Source: Cheilinus undulatus (taxonomy: Eukaryota; Chordata; Actinopteri; Labriformes; Labridae). Taken from it: DNA of 64,000 nt. The stretch spans positions 41,361,874 to 41,425,873 of the forward strand of contig NC_054868.1 in the NCBI RefSeq assembly GCF_018320785.1, given 5' to 3'. A program made the translations under genes and the position numbers. The notes below the pieces were generated by a model. That model was not told the origin of the DNA. It worked only from the letters and a program-made list of their open reading frames with translations, and made no database searches. Positions within the stretch are counted from its first letter, which is position 1; every line of letters begins with the position of its first letter. This document shows positions 1 through 12,300 of the stretch, piece after piece.

Positions 1-353
1 CATTCAATATCTTGCTCCTTGCCGCCAGCACTTCTTTCTTGCTCCGTGGAGCAGCATCAGTGACGGCCTCGCCTTGTTTGCAGCGCTGGGAGGCGGGCAG
101 GGGCAGGAAACGGTTGTAAGTCACTGTGGCAGCGCTTTGTTTATGGAAAACTCCAGTCCTCCTTGCCATCATGTCATCTTTCTGTAGATCAGGGATCCTC
201 TCCTCTTCCTCCTCATCATCATCCTCCTCTGTCCTCTGTTCATACTGAGCCAGTCGTGCATCCAGCTCAGCAGGAGTGTGAAGGGTTTCACATGCATAGG
301 GTTGAAGGTCAACAGAGGAGAGGCTTTGATGTGCATCAGTTCCTTCTACCTGG
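1..353 (-). CDS. limch1: limch1 exon 13 (runs off left edge), KDDM repeat
   Basis: Opens after acceptor gctctcacag as (S)[19 protein letters not shown], continues [13 protein letters not shown], an acidic run, then [16 protein letters not shown] and [14 protein letters not shown], and is still open at position 1 (...AARSKILN). The phase matches exon 12 exactly (AG|C). YNRFLPLP parallels the IPFNQFLPN block after the first repeat, so this exon is a second copy of the same motif pair. Confidence 0.88.
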
Positions 354-3300
354 CTGTGAGAGCATCATATTAAGCATAAACAAGGGGGTCCATTCAACAC
401 AAGCTTGTTTAAAAAGCAGGTATGAACATGCAGACAAGCAGGCCACAGATGGCCACTTCAGACGCTCACAAAATATGAGTTCTAGAGAGGGAACTCAGTG
501 ACTGATAGAAGGGGTTAGAAAAAACATGCAAAGCAGATGCAAATCTACTGAGAGGAAGAGAAAACTCTGCTATGCCCTCTGCAATGACATTTGAGCTACA
601 TTAACCACTTTATCATCTGAATAAAAATGCCACCTACAAGAAAATGTCTAAAAAATGTATTACAGGTAAATAAATAAACTATAGCTTTTGGAAAAGTTGT
701 CATAAAATCAAGTTTTCCATATCACATTTTAAGTTAGATGCCACCTTACTTCAAGCATGTGGTCTAGGGCCCAAAAATGCCAGTTTCCCTTTGTAAGGTC
801 TTATTAATAAAATCCAAAATCAAACAAAAACTATGACTCATCATTCTCTCAGGAGCATATAGCGCTTAGAATCTAATAAATCCTTTTATGATTTTTCATA
901 TCCTCCCTCTATATTGCACACAAGCAAGCTATGGGCCAACACTGTATTTCTGCTCAGCAGTTAATGCAAATAAATACATTTGCCAGCTTCCTGCTGTTTT
1001 AACAAAACATGTACAGTAAATATGCTGAAAAGGCTGTCTTCTTGTATTGCATGTACACTTTAACAAACGCAGAAAATATGCATTGACTGTGTTTTTACTA
1101 TAGGTTAAATACAGCTGAACCTGCAGCCTGCTGCACAAGCTCTGTGTAAATTCTATCTTAACTTAAGGTGTAAAGCCCACAATAAACCCTATGTTGAAAC
1201 TAATGAAGCTATAACATCAGTTATGTCATTATATGGCTCCATGGAGATGTAAAGTTAATTTAAACTAACTAAAATATTGCTGCAGATATGATGTTTTCCC
1301 TTCATTTGACCTATCCATGAAAAGCATTTCTAATGCAGTGTTTGTTACATATTTATTTTATTTTATTTAACCTTTATTTAACCAGATAATTCCCATTGAG
1401 ATCGAGATCTCTTTTACAAGGGTGACCTGGCCAAGAGGTCAGCAGCACACGTCATAATAAATAATACATTTCAGTGTCAGATCGCAACATTAAGTTAAAA
1501 ACAAACAGTTCTATAGAAAGTGCACAGGTGTTTGCAGATAAAGTGCAATGCTGCCTCTCATATGAGATTGTCTGTGGGGCTGCTACTGTGGACATTTTAT
1601 TCGCCTTCCTATTTTAAACGATACATGTTAACATCACCTGACAACAGCAGAGAACTGATGGACTAATTCAACTTAGGGGTAGATCAATTATCAGCCTGGC
1701 AAATTATTAAGGCAGATATTTGGCATTTAGCCAATTATCGGTATCTCCATTTTATTTTCCTGGTTAACAGCCAAAATCGATTTATTGAAATGTGTGTTAC
1801 TTTGCATACTGCAAGGTGTGTCTTCCCCTCAGGTTTTGTTTTTATTCTCTACAGTTTAACCTAATGCCCTGCCCACAGCACTATCTGAGTAGCTTACTGT
1901 CCCAAAACTACCAGCCAATGAACTCTGAGGCCTGGATGGGTCTGACACTGGTAGTTTATGGTATCACTTCCTACTTCTACAGTGTTGCTCTGTGCTGATT
2001 CTCATGTTGACAGAGAATGAGATAGTGCTAAACTATTTGTTTTCCATAATTACATTCTGTTTATCATAACAGATGCATATCTGTTTTCAGTGGCATGCAC
2101 TACTAATAACCAGTATCAATATCAGCCCTGAAAAAACAATATCAGATTATACTTAATTTAAATTGTAAGTTTTGGTCACTTTGAATCCTTATACAACAGC
2201 CAAGACACTATTTAAACTAAAAAAGCCAGAAAAATCCAATTGAGGACTTTGTTTTGATGATGATTATGAGATATGTCTATAGTAGTGAAGAATCTTTCTC
2301 AGCTGGTGCAACACCAACCTTTTTTTTAGACAGATCTTGCATTCAAAGTGGGCCAGGCTAAATGTAGGCATAGCTGGTGCAACCCATAAGAAATCAGTAT
2401 CTGAAAGATTAAATATGTCCTTCAAATACTCCATATGTTTAACGTCTGAAAAGATAGACAGTGTAACAGTTTAGTCCAAAACTGATGCATTTGTGCTAAC
2501 ATGAGCTTAGCTGAATTCTGGACATGCATGAATTTGTACATTTTTTCCTATTAAAACTACAAGCAAACCAGCAAAATGCAAAGTGGTGCACCCAATATAT
2601 TGTAGTCAGGCCTTAAGTGTGAAATCTTCAAAAATGGCATTCACATGAAATTATTTTGATCATTTATAAAGTAATGGAATGCCTGTTACTTTATAAATGT
2701 ATTTTCCTTAACTGCAGACCATACTGAAGCCACAGAATCTGATTTCAGAGCTACGTGTATTTGGCTTTGTCCTCATACCTGCCTTCCCGCTCTGAAAGCC
2801 GGGAGCCCAGGCCAATGGAAGGCATAGCTACAGTTGCCTTGGAAAGGAGTCGTCTTAGCAACTCCGTCTCCTCCCCTTCACTTGAGGTAGCAGTTTCTAT
2901 TGGCTGCTCGATCTCAGTCACGCCCCCAAAGGTCACAACTTTGCTGTGACCTCGTGCAGCCTTTGCTGATCCGCTGAAAGGGCTTCCATAATTTTTCTCC
3001 AGACAAGCCTGACACACAGGGGCCGGGCTAGCCTCACTGTAGATACAGTTTCACAGATGAAGACATTCACATGTACACGCACATTTAACAGGCAGGAAAA
3101 GGTCAGAGGGAAAGAGAGAGGATGGAAAAGAAGTCATGAACAACCAGTGACAAAGGAAGGATGGGGTGGATATGATGAATCAGAGAGGAAGTGTGGACGG
3201 ACAGAGGAGGACAAAGCGTGGCGTTGTGTGCCTCACTGCCATCAACATTCATACATTCACAACCTACACAACCAAGTTTTTTATCCACTTAAGGTGGCCA

Positions 3301-6300
3301 TACTTTTCTGCTAACGTGTGCTCCTCTGGGATCACAAAAAACTCTTTATCCTATCTATGACATCAGCACAGAGAGAGAAAAACAAAAGCTGAGGCAGCGC
3401 TCACAGCCAACAGTCGCCCCTCTTTCACACTCATACACACAACAGCCAGTTCCCTGCTCTGTTTCAATGCCTGTCAAAGAAGACTGAAGAGGCCTAAAGC
3501 GCACAATAGTGAGGAGAATAAACAAGCAGATGAGAGCATGGGGAGCAAAAGAGACAAGAAGAGAAACTCAGTCTAAGGAGATGTATAACTGCTAACAAAA
3601 GGATACCAGAGGTTAAAAACAGAGATGAAAATGACTGACATGAAGAAGTACATCTCAAAGTTCCTCAAATATGACTGTTTATTTAAAGCATGAACAAGAG
3701 TTTGAGGATGGGACTCTAATGCAACCATAAATCTGGCCTAAATAATAATACTTTAAGACTGCAACCTCAACAAATGCCTTTTCTGATCCTGTTTCATTTC
3801 TTTCTCAATCAATTAGATTTAATTTTTGTCATCTTGATCAAAAGATTTCCCATTTATGGGTAAACTTAAAAGAAAAAAGTCTCAAACTCTATCACTTAGG
3901 AAGCTCACACTAATGTGATGAACATTTTTGCTTCGGTTCAAACGATTATATTAAAAACAGTGCAAACATATTTGTTTTCTATTTATCTAAAACTGGATAA
4001 GAATATGGCAACCACTTCCATGTCTTTAAAGTGTAAAAACATCTACAGCCAGGGGCTGGTTAGCTTAGCTTAGCAAAAAGACTGGACACAAGGGAAAGCT
4101 GCTTGCTTGACACTAGCTAGAAGCTCCTCCAGACATTTCCCTTTTTAATTTAGCCTGTATAAAGATATATATATATAAAAAAAAATTTGGGAAGATTAAA
4201 GTGAAATTTCCTGGATTTTGGTGCCTGGCTGATATAATATTGATATCATACATTTTAAAAACATAAGCGTTAGCAAAGTGATGGATAGTAAATAAAAACA
4301 AGACAATACATGAGATGTAGCCCATGACCATAGAGATGCAGAATGTTAGATTTTTTTTTTTTTTACCAATATTCAATACGCTGATATTTCAATATTAATT
4401 CAATCTGATACAGATATTGATATCACTACACTTTTTGTCATGAAGAACACCAAGTGTCTCCTGTACCAGAATTGAGCTGTTCCTCTTATTGTCTGTTTTG
4501 AAATAGACATAAAAAAAGACAAACAACCGTATGACTCAATGATAAATGGTGTGTTCCTTTCAAATATAGGCCATCATTTCTTTGGGTTGCCTGTGTTTTT
4601 ACAGTGGGAGTCAAACCAAGATGAGGGCACCTGTAACCTAGGGGTTATGTCTGCACTCCCAACATATGGAGCCCCTGTGCTTGGCATTGGTGGTCTTGGT
4701 TCAAATCCTGCCTGGGGCTTTTTTTTCCTGAATGCCATTCCCTACTTCCACTCTTCCCAGTTTTCAGTTCTGTCCACTGTCCTTTACAGTAAAGGCATAA
4801 AAGCCATAAAAATGATGATCTAAAAGGTAGAGTGGAGTATGACCATCATTTGCCCCGGTGCGTGGAGTCATGAAGAAGTGGCAAGCATGGGTAGTCAGGA
4901 AAATCTGTGGAATATCAATATTGGGAGCCACGCATACGATAATTTTATTGCATAAGTCAGGAGGATGACGTATTGCTAATTACATTCACCCAAAGTACTA
5001 CAATTTAGTAGTTTTAAGGGGTACTTACATTTTTTAAAGTATATTTTAAAATTTATACTTTTACTTTAAGTTAATAAAGTTTTAACCAGAGTAACTGTAC
5101 TTTTACTTGAGTACAATGTTCTCGAACTTTTTCTATCTTTGCTGACTGCACAGCAGCACATAGTGAGAGAATGATTCCACATCACATCCATAAACAACAG
5201 TTGCCCACAGCAAAAACTGGAGCGTTGATATCTCAGGGTCAAACATTTCAGAGTCGATTTTGGGGAATGTGTAGGCGAAGTTCTCCATCATGCCCTTGGG
5301 CAGAGCAATTAGCTGCATTTTAGATGTTTTCAGATGTGTTGTATAAGTTTAGTTGTGTTTAGATCTACTCCTGCTGGAGCACTTTTTCTCATGTTTCTGG
5401 TGGGTTGTGGTTTCTTGATGTGAGACACATGCACCATGAGTGAAGTTATCCACTGAGTTAGAGTTTGACTTTAGGGTTTCCTAAAGGAAGTATAGTATTC
5501 TTCATCAGTATCCAATACCTTGCTATGAGGCTTTGGTCTTGCAAGAGGAGATCCACCATGCCAGATTTTCAAGAGTTACTGTAACTATATGTAGTGTGGA
5601 CCAATTGAGACACCTAAGTGTTAGATGTAACCCTTTATCAGTTTAATTAACTCTGTCAATTCTGCTGTGTATGCTACTTTAATATAGTGTGATATTGCCT
5701 GAACAACCTGGTTGGAGATCAATTCTCTAGCTGTTCTTGCCTATAAGGAAAGATCATATTATATTGTACAATTCATCAGTAGCTAGTCAGTACTTGAAGT
5801 AAACTTTAAATCAAATACTTTTAATGTTTACTTGAAGAGATCCCTCTTCAGGCAACTGCTGTCGATCTGAACATTGTTTACCACAACAAATCATAGTGTT
5901 GGGACTTCATCTTTACATGAAACATTTTTACCTATGTTTATTTATGACTATTTCTCAGGGTAACCCTAATATAAAACTTTCCCTAAGAGCAGGCCACTTT
6001 TTCAGCAACAGTCTGATTAAAACAATTGTAAGCTGACAAAGAGAAATAATGAAAACTGCAATTAAATCATATATACTTCATCAAGGTTAAAGCCCCTATG
6101 AGAAACCTGTATCTCTTTTAGCACCTTTGCTTTGTAAAATGCAAAAAAAAATACCGCTGTGTTTGGTTTATAGCTTTGCCTGACATCTACTTGCAGAAGC
6201 AGTTTCAGGCATTATTACTAACTATACTTAAATAGTTAGCTTTTATCTTATTGCCTTGGATGCTTTTATTGGTCAAAAGGCATCATTATCTATTTTAGTC

Positions 6301-9300
6301 TGTTTTAAAGCCTGCCAACACTTCTCAAAAGGGCTCTTTAACTGCACTATAAAATAAAGTACCAAATGGTAATCCATAAACTTGTACTCTGTTGTTAAGA
6401 TTTAAAAATATCTGGTAAATCCTGAAGATTAACGACCCTACTCTGCCAGCAGTGACCTGCTTAAGACTGGACCTAAACCTAATAGCACACAAAACAGCTG
6501 CACAATCACTGACAAACAAAACACACATTCATTCAGCAGCATTTAAGTGCTTTATAGTGCATGTGTGCTGAGATTGAGTGTGTGTCTGCTGGGCACCTGG
6601 GTTCAGTGATCTTGAGCCTCTCCCACTTCTGCATGTCAGACTGGCTCATGGAGGTTGACACAAAGCTCAATGGCCCGTCCTTGTGGGGGAGGGGCCTACT
6701 TTGAGCTCGCCTTTGAGCCAGGTCATCTTTCTGCTTATTAGGCATCACATTAACCTTTCCCTCTTCTTCCTCTTCCTCCTCATCCTCCTCTTCCTTTCGG
6801 TAAGGGGCAGGGTTAAGGAAGGGGTTGTCTCTGCGTGTAATGATGTCAGGGACTGCTTCCTTCTCACTATCCAATCACATGTCATGACACAGCACACAAC
6901 ACAGTGGGGCAAACACACATCATATCACAAGTGTCACAACACCCAAACATAAAAAGTAGGAAAGTAGAAGGAAAATTTAGATGTGAGTTAGAAAGGATGT
7001 GCAAACAGAAAAACACGAACATTCCCCTGGCTAACCTGATCTCCTTCTCCTGCAGGGTTTGCTGTGAGGCTCGCCGTATGCCTTCCCAGCGCTCTCTGTC
7101 TTTGCTGCTACACACAGGTGGAGGAACAAACTGATGCACTTTTGGAGCCACGGTGCCACGATTAGCTCTTCTTGTCGCCAGATCATCTTTGTGGACATCA
7201 GGAATTTTCCGCACCTGTGCCTCCTCTTCCCCGTCAGAGAAAGAGTCCCACGCAGGTTTCTGTGCACTCAAAAAGTCATTCTCGCACCGAAGGATGATGT
7301 TTGGGGATGGTGACCTCACCTCCTGTTCCTCTATTGATGGAGGGCTGGGGTTGGAAGCAGGATAGCAAGGCAAGTTTATTTCACTGATAATAAGAAATCC
7401 GTTGTTTGTCATGCGTCCATAAATAGACTTGGCAAGGGCCCATCCGTTAGTGAGAGCGCTCAAACAAACAAACAAAAGCTGTGTGCAGCACTTTCACACA
7501 AAATCAAGATGCCATTCCAGGCCAGTGAAACTTCATTCCAAACTTAGGAACCAGCATGTTTGAAATCAAACTCTAAAATCCGTTAGTTAGAGCTGTAAGC
7601 AAACAAACACTTATCAACACTGCAAAACTCAACTCTTACAGAGTGTATTTGAGTAATTTCTTGTAGAAGGTATCTTATTACCTTTATCATAAGCCATATT
7701 CATCTGAAAAGCCCAGATAAACCTTATTCTTATTTCAGTTTTTTGATGTAAGCTGTCACATCTAATTGGTGTGTTATTCTAAGAAGGTCATTGAGTATTT
7801 TTTTTGCACTTGTATCTATTTCAACCTGTTGCAAGCCAGTAAATCTCATTTTTGCCTTTGAAAAAGGTTTTTAGAAATTCACTTGATATCTCTAGTTTTT
7901 ATTGATTCCAGCCTATGAAATTATACTACTGGTGTCAAAATGCGAGGGGCCTTTAATTATTCTCAAGAAAAAGTCATGCTTAGAAAAGATAAGGAGGACT
8001 ATAACTTCCTAAATTAAAACCACATGGTTCATACACCTTTTCCAAGGTCAAATTCAAGCATTTTTCATGCACTTTTAAGGTGCATTTTAAAGCTTTTTCA
8101 GCACTTTATAGCTGTGTTAAAATACATTACAGGATGTATACCCTAAAAATGATCTTTATGATACTGTGATGGATGTTTATTTCTTGTCAAAATAATAAGA
8201 ATCAACAGTTACAAGTAATTTAACACTAGGGGGCTGATTTACTAAGAATGAATAACAACGGCTTAAGGTTTCAAGAACTGGCATCATTTGCTCCTAAAAT
8301 CCATCTGGCTGTCAGGTTAGGTGAAAAGTAAGTCCTGTTCAAAGACAAGCCTGAGGTCCTTGACTTGTGAGGTCCCACTCATCCCAAATAAGTGGGAGGA
8401 CCTAAAAATGCATTAGTTACACTGGTTTCATTTTTCAATACTTCTCAAGATTGGCTCTCATTGAAGTTTTACAGAATCTTGTCAGGTGCATGTAGCTTGT
8501 ATTAAGTGTAAAGAGATACTTCTGAAAAGAAACTAGACAAATACACTGGCTGAGATTTGAGTTTTTGCTCTGAATATACCCACTGCTGCGAACAAATCCA
8601 AAAGTCAAGCAACAGCACCAGCAAAATTAGACCACCAGGAAGTAGTTCAACAATATAACCCCTTAGTGAACACAACCAAAACCTTCAAACTACAATGGCA
8701 GCAGCAGCATTTCTCATGCCTCTCCTTGCTGACCTGCTGTAGCGAACAGAAGCAGGCAGAACTTTGATCCCTGCCTTCTGCAGCTTCTGCAGCCTCCTCT
8801 GCTCCAACACTTCTTGTGTCACCTTCTCCTCTTCCTGTTTTTCCTCATTGTTCTCAGGTGCCCAAGTGACAGTCTTGGGGGTTTTATGGTGAGCTCCGGT
8901 TCGTTTGCTCTGCTCTGGAGTGGCGTGATTGTGACTAGGAAGTGGTGTGTAACGGCAGGGAAAGATTAGGGATGAGGAAATTTGTGATGTGTGTGATTTA
9001 CCTTTTCCTTTCTTTCTTGTTGTACCACGTGTATAAAACGTATAATTGCATGTGATATATCGGTCATTACCTCCGCTGTTCTCCCTCCTCGGTATGCTGT
9101 TTCCGTCGCGGCGTTGGTATGTAGGAGCAGGCGTTGGCTCGGTTGGGAAGAAACTGGTTGAAGGGAATGGAGCTTCTCGCTTCACTGCTGGCCGTCCGTC
9201 TGGCCAACATGTCATCCTTACGCACATCTGGCCTCCTGCTGGGGGCGTCAGCCTCTGAGTCGCTGCCTCGCCCTGGGAGAGAATGGGCAATGGAGCAAAA

Positions 9301-12300
9301 AAGACAAAAATGAGGAAGCTTAGAAAATATGTCAAGATTGCAATTTAATTAGTTCTAGCATAAGAACCTCTGAAAATGGTATACAATATGCAAAAAAAGA
9401 GTAGCTTCATGATGTTTCTCACACCAAGAATTCATGTTTTCTGTGCTATTTAAAATCTTTGTAAGGACAGATTGTGTCCTGCGATTGCATGTTACATATT
9501 TTGAAGCATTTAAGACATATGTATACTGTTGTATACTGTAACACCACATGGGGAAACAAGAGTTGAATTTGTGCTGATCTTCCACCACTTTACTAACTGT
9601 GAGTGGAAAGAGTTTCATCTTAATCAGAATTTTCTATTTTCAAATCACAATATTGTTCTGTTGGAATTTATACTCCTCATTGACACAAAAATCTGAGTAT
9701 TAAATATATATTTTTTAAGATTTATTTATTTATTTGTTTTTTGCCTTTATTGTATACATAGGATTGTGGATGAAGCTGGAAACAGAGATGAGAGAATGTG
9801 GAATGATATGCGGTGAAAAAAGCCACCGGCCAGAATTGAACCCAGGCCCCCAACATACATGAGGCGTGACCTGACCACTGGGCCATCTGCACCCCAATAG
9901 AGGCATTCTTTAAAAGATAGATACAAGCCGACTTACCCTTTTCATTTTGGTTAATATGTGACTGTGATGCAAGTTATAATGACTGGTGACCTTTGCTGTT
10001 TGTTGCAATCTGATAGCTTTGTTGGAATTATTGTAAGACTGACTGCAGATAAAAATCAACTCTGTTAAATGAGTCAGATAAAAAAGAAAAATACAAAAAT
10101 ACCATGCAACATAAAATGTTTTTGGAATCTAGTATATCAAATTCCACCTGCAGATAATTGACCACTGTACTCTTGTTATTTCTAAGAAGCAAGGGAAAAT
10201 GGATCGTGTTGGTTGCAACAATCAGGAATCTTGTCAACAAGCATAGTGCAAATTCTGAGTGTCTGAAAGAGCGACATTACTGCTGGTGAGGAAGAGCTAA
10301 GATAAAAGTAAGTAACTTTGTGCTGTGTGCTTTGGGCTGATGATAGCTAAAGCTGCCAGGTGGCTGTTAGCTTATAAGAGTTAATGGAAATCTGTTCAGA
10401 GACATTCAGTACAGTTACATACAGTCAAAGGTGGAATAAATACAAGGCTATTGTACTCAAGTAAAGGTACAGTTGTTTTTGTTAAAATTTACTAAAATAA
10501 AAGTAAAAGTACTGGTCTATAAATCCACTCAAGTAAAAATGTATTTCAAGTACTCCATACTGAGTAGCTACTGAGGAGAAAATTTGATCTTTCCTTGTTG
10601 GCAAGAACAACAAGAGAACAGATCTTCGGCCAGGTTGTTCAAGTAAAGCGGCACCTATGTAATATAGTAAAATACACAGCAATATTGACAATGTTAGTTT
10701 AACTCATAGTTAAATTCAAGACTTTAGAAGGGCCAATATTGGTCCACGCATAAAGTTTAACTACACTTTTGAAAGTCTTACATGTTTTACAACATAACAG
10801 AGCTGCAGTAACTCTTATAAATTTGTGGTAAGGTGGGTCTCCTCTTGCAAGAACAAAGCAGAGTCAACCTCATCGCAAGGAAATGCGTACTGATGAAGAA
10901 TACCTACTTTAAGATCTTTAGGAACACCCAAAGACACAGTCGGAAACTCTAACTCAGTGTATAACTTCACTCATCATGCAAATGTGTCGTCCAACAAAAG
11001 AACCCCAGCAGGCATCACTGCACAAAAGGCTACATCCAAACACAACTTAACATATAAATACCTCGAAACACCCTGTCCAAAGGAACGAAGGGAAACTCTG
11101 CACACACATCCCACCAGATTAGAAAACTCAGTGGGCAGAGCTTAGATTAATTGGCTTTTACAGAGATGAACTAACACTGATGGATCAACACTGTCAAGTA
11201 ACTTCAATAATAAAGACCATTTCACTCAGAATGGAGTTAAAATTATACTTTGAGAGTTAAAATCAACTCTGAAAAGATTAACACTGAGATACAACACTCC
11301 TGTTTTTTCTGTGTACAACAGCTATTTTGGGATGTGATGTGGAATCATTCTCTCTCTCTATGTACAATTGTGTAATAGAGGTGGTGCAAGTACAAGAGTA
11401 TTGTAATCAATAAAAGTATTGTTACTCTGGTTTAAACTTACTTAAGTAGAAGTAAAAGTACTGATTTTAAAATGTACTCAAAAAATTACAAGTACCAATT
11501 ACAGCAATTTGATTAAATGTAATTAGTGACTTTCCACCCCTGCAAACAGTAAGAAAGTCAAATTCCTTTAAAACTGGACTTTTAAAATATATATAAACAT
11601 GGAAGCCCAGCGACCCCTAACGCGATAAGCGGTATGGAAAATGAATGGATGGATGGATGGATGTAAGTTGGAGATCTTTTTTCGAGTGCATGTATACACC
11701 TCAGTCTGACTGGACTGGCCAAGGCATTCTGTGTATACTCAGTCTCAATAAGAATCAGGATAAAAATCAGCTTTGCAGGTCATGCAAGGGTAACACAGGA
11801 ATTTGACTTCCGTTGGCTTTGCTCTCAGTATACAGGAATTAAACATACATATGTACAAGCTCTAATTAGACATCTAAACTGATATACAAGTCTATATGTA
11901 TTAATGGTATGGTTGCAAGGGATGAAAGGGTGCAGAATAAACATGATCAGAATGATAAGAAACGTAACATATGGCAGTTTTATATGGGATTAGACATTTT
12001 ACATTTAGACATTGCAAAGGTGAAGATTAGGTGAAGTGTTACTCCATGGTGAGTTTCTTATAGTGCAAGGTCTTTATAAATAAACTACAAGATATTTTTA
12101 ATTTTAAAAACTGCAAAGGTGCAAATGAGATTAAGGTGGTGTTACCTGATGCTCTGTGACTGTTGAGCATTCATCAGAGTGACTGCCTAAGGGAAAAAAC
12201 TGACTGCGTCTTCATTGAACAGCAGAAATGCTAAGCATAGCAGGGGTAGTGCTGTTGTCTGCCTTCAGATATCACAATAAGCAGGAGATGAAACATGGTG

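Larger units (their letters stand above)
3009..6596 (-). other. limch1 intron(s) between exons 11 and 12
   Basis: Contains a SINE (4621-4805) and a decayed hAT-like copy (about 4958-5835). A small unrecognised coding exon of length 3n+1 is expected here if the strong exon-12 acceptor is used. Confidence 0.5.

Noticed and set aside
6882..7475. Reading the whole 197-codon frame as one exon
   Set aside because: The conserved part is only 7036-7344, bounded by good splice sites; the ends are intron read-through.
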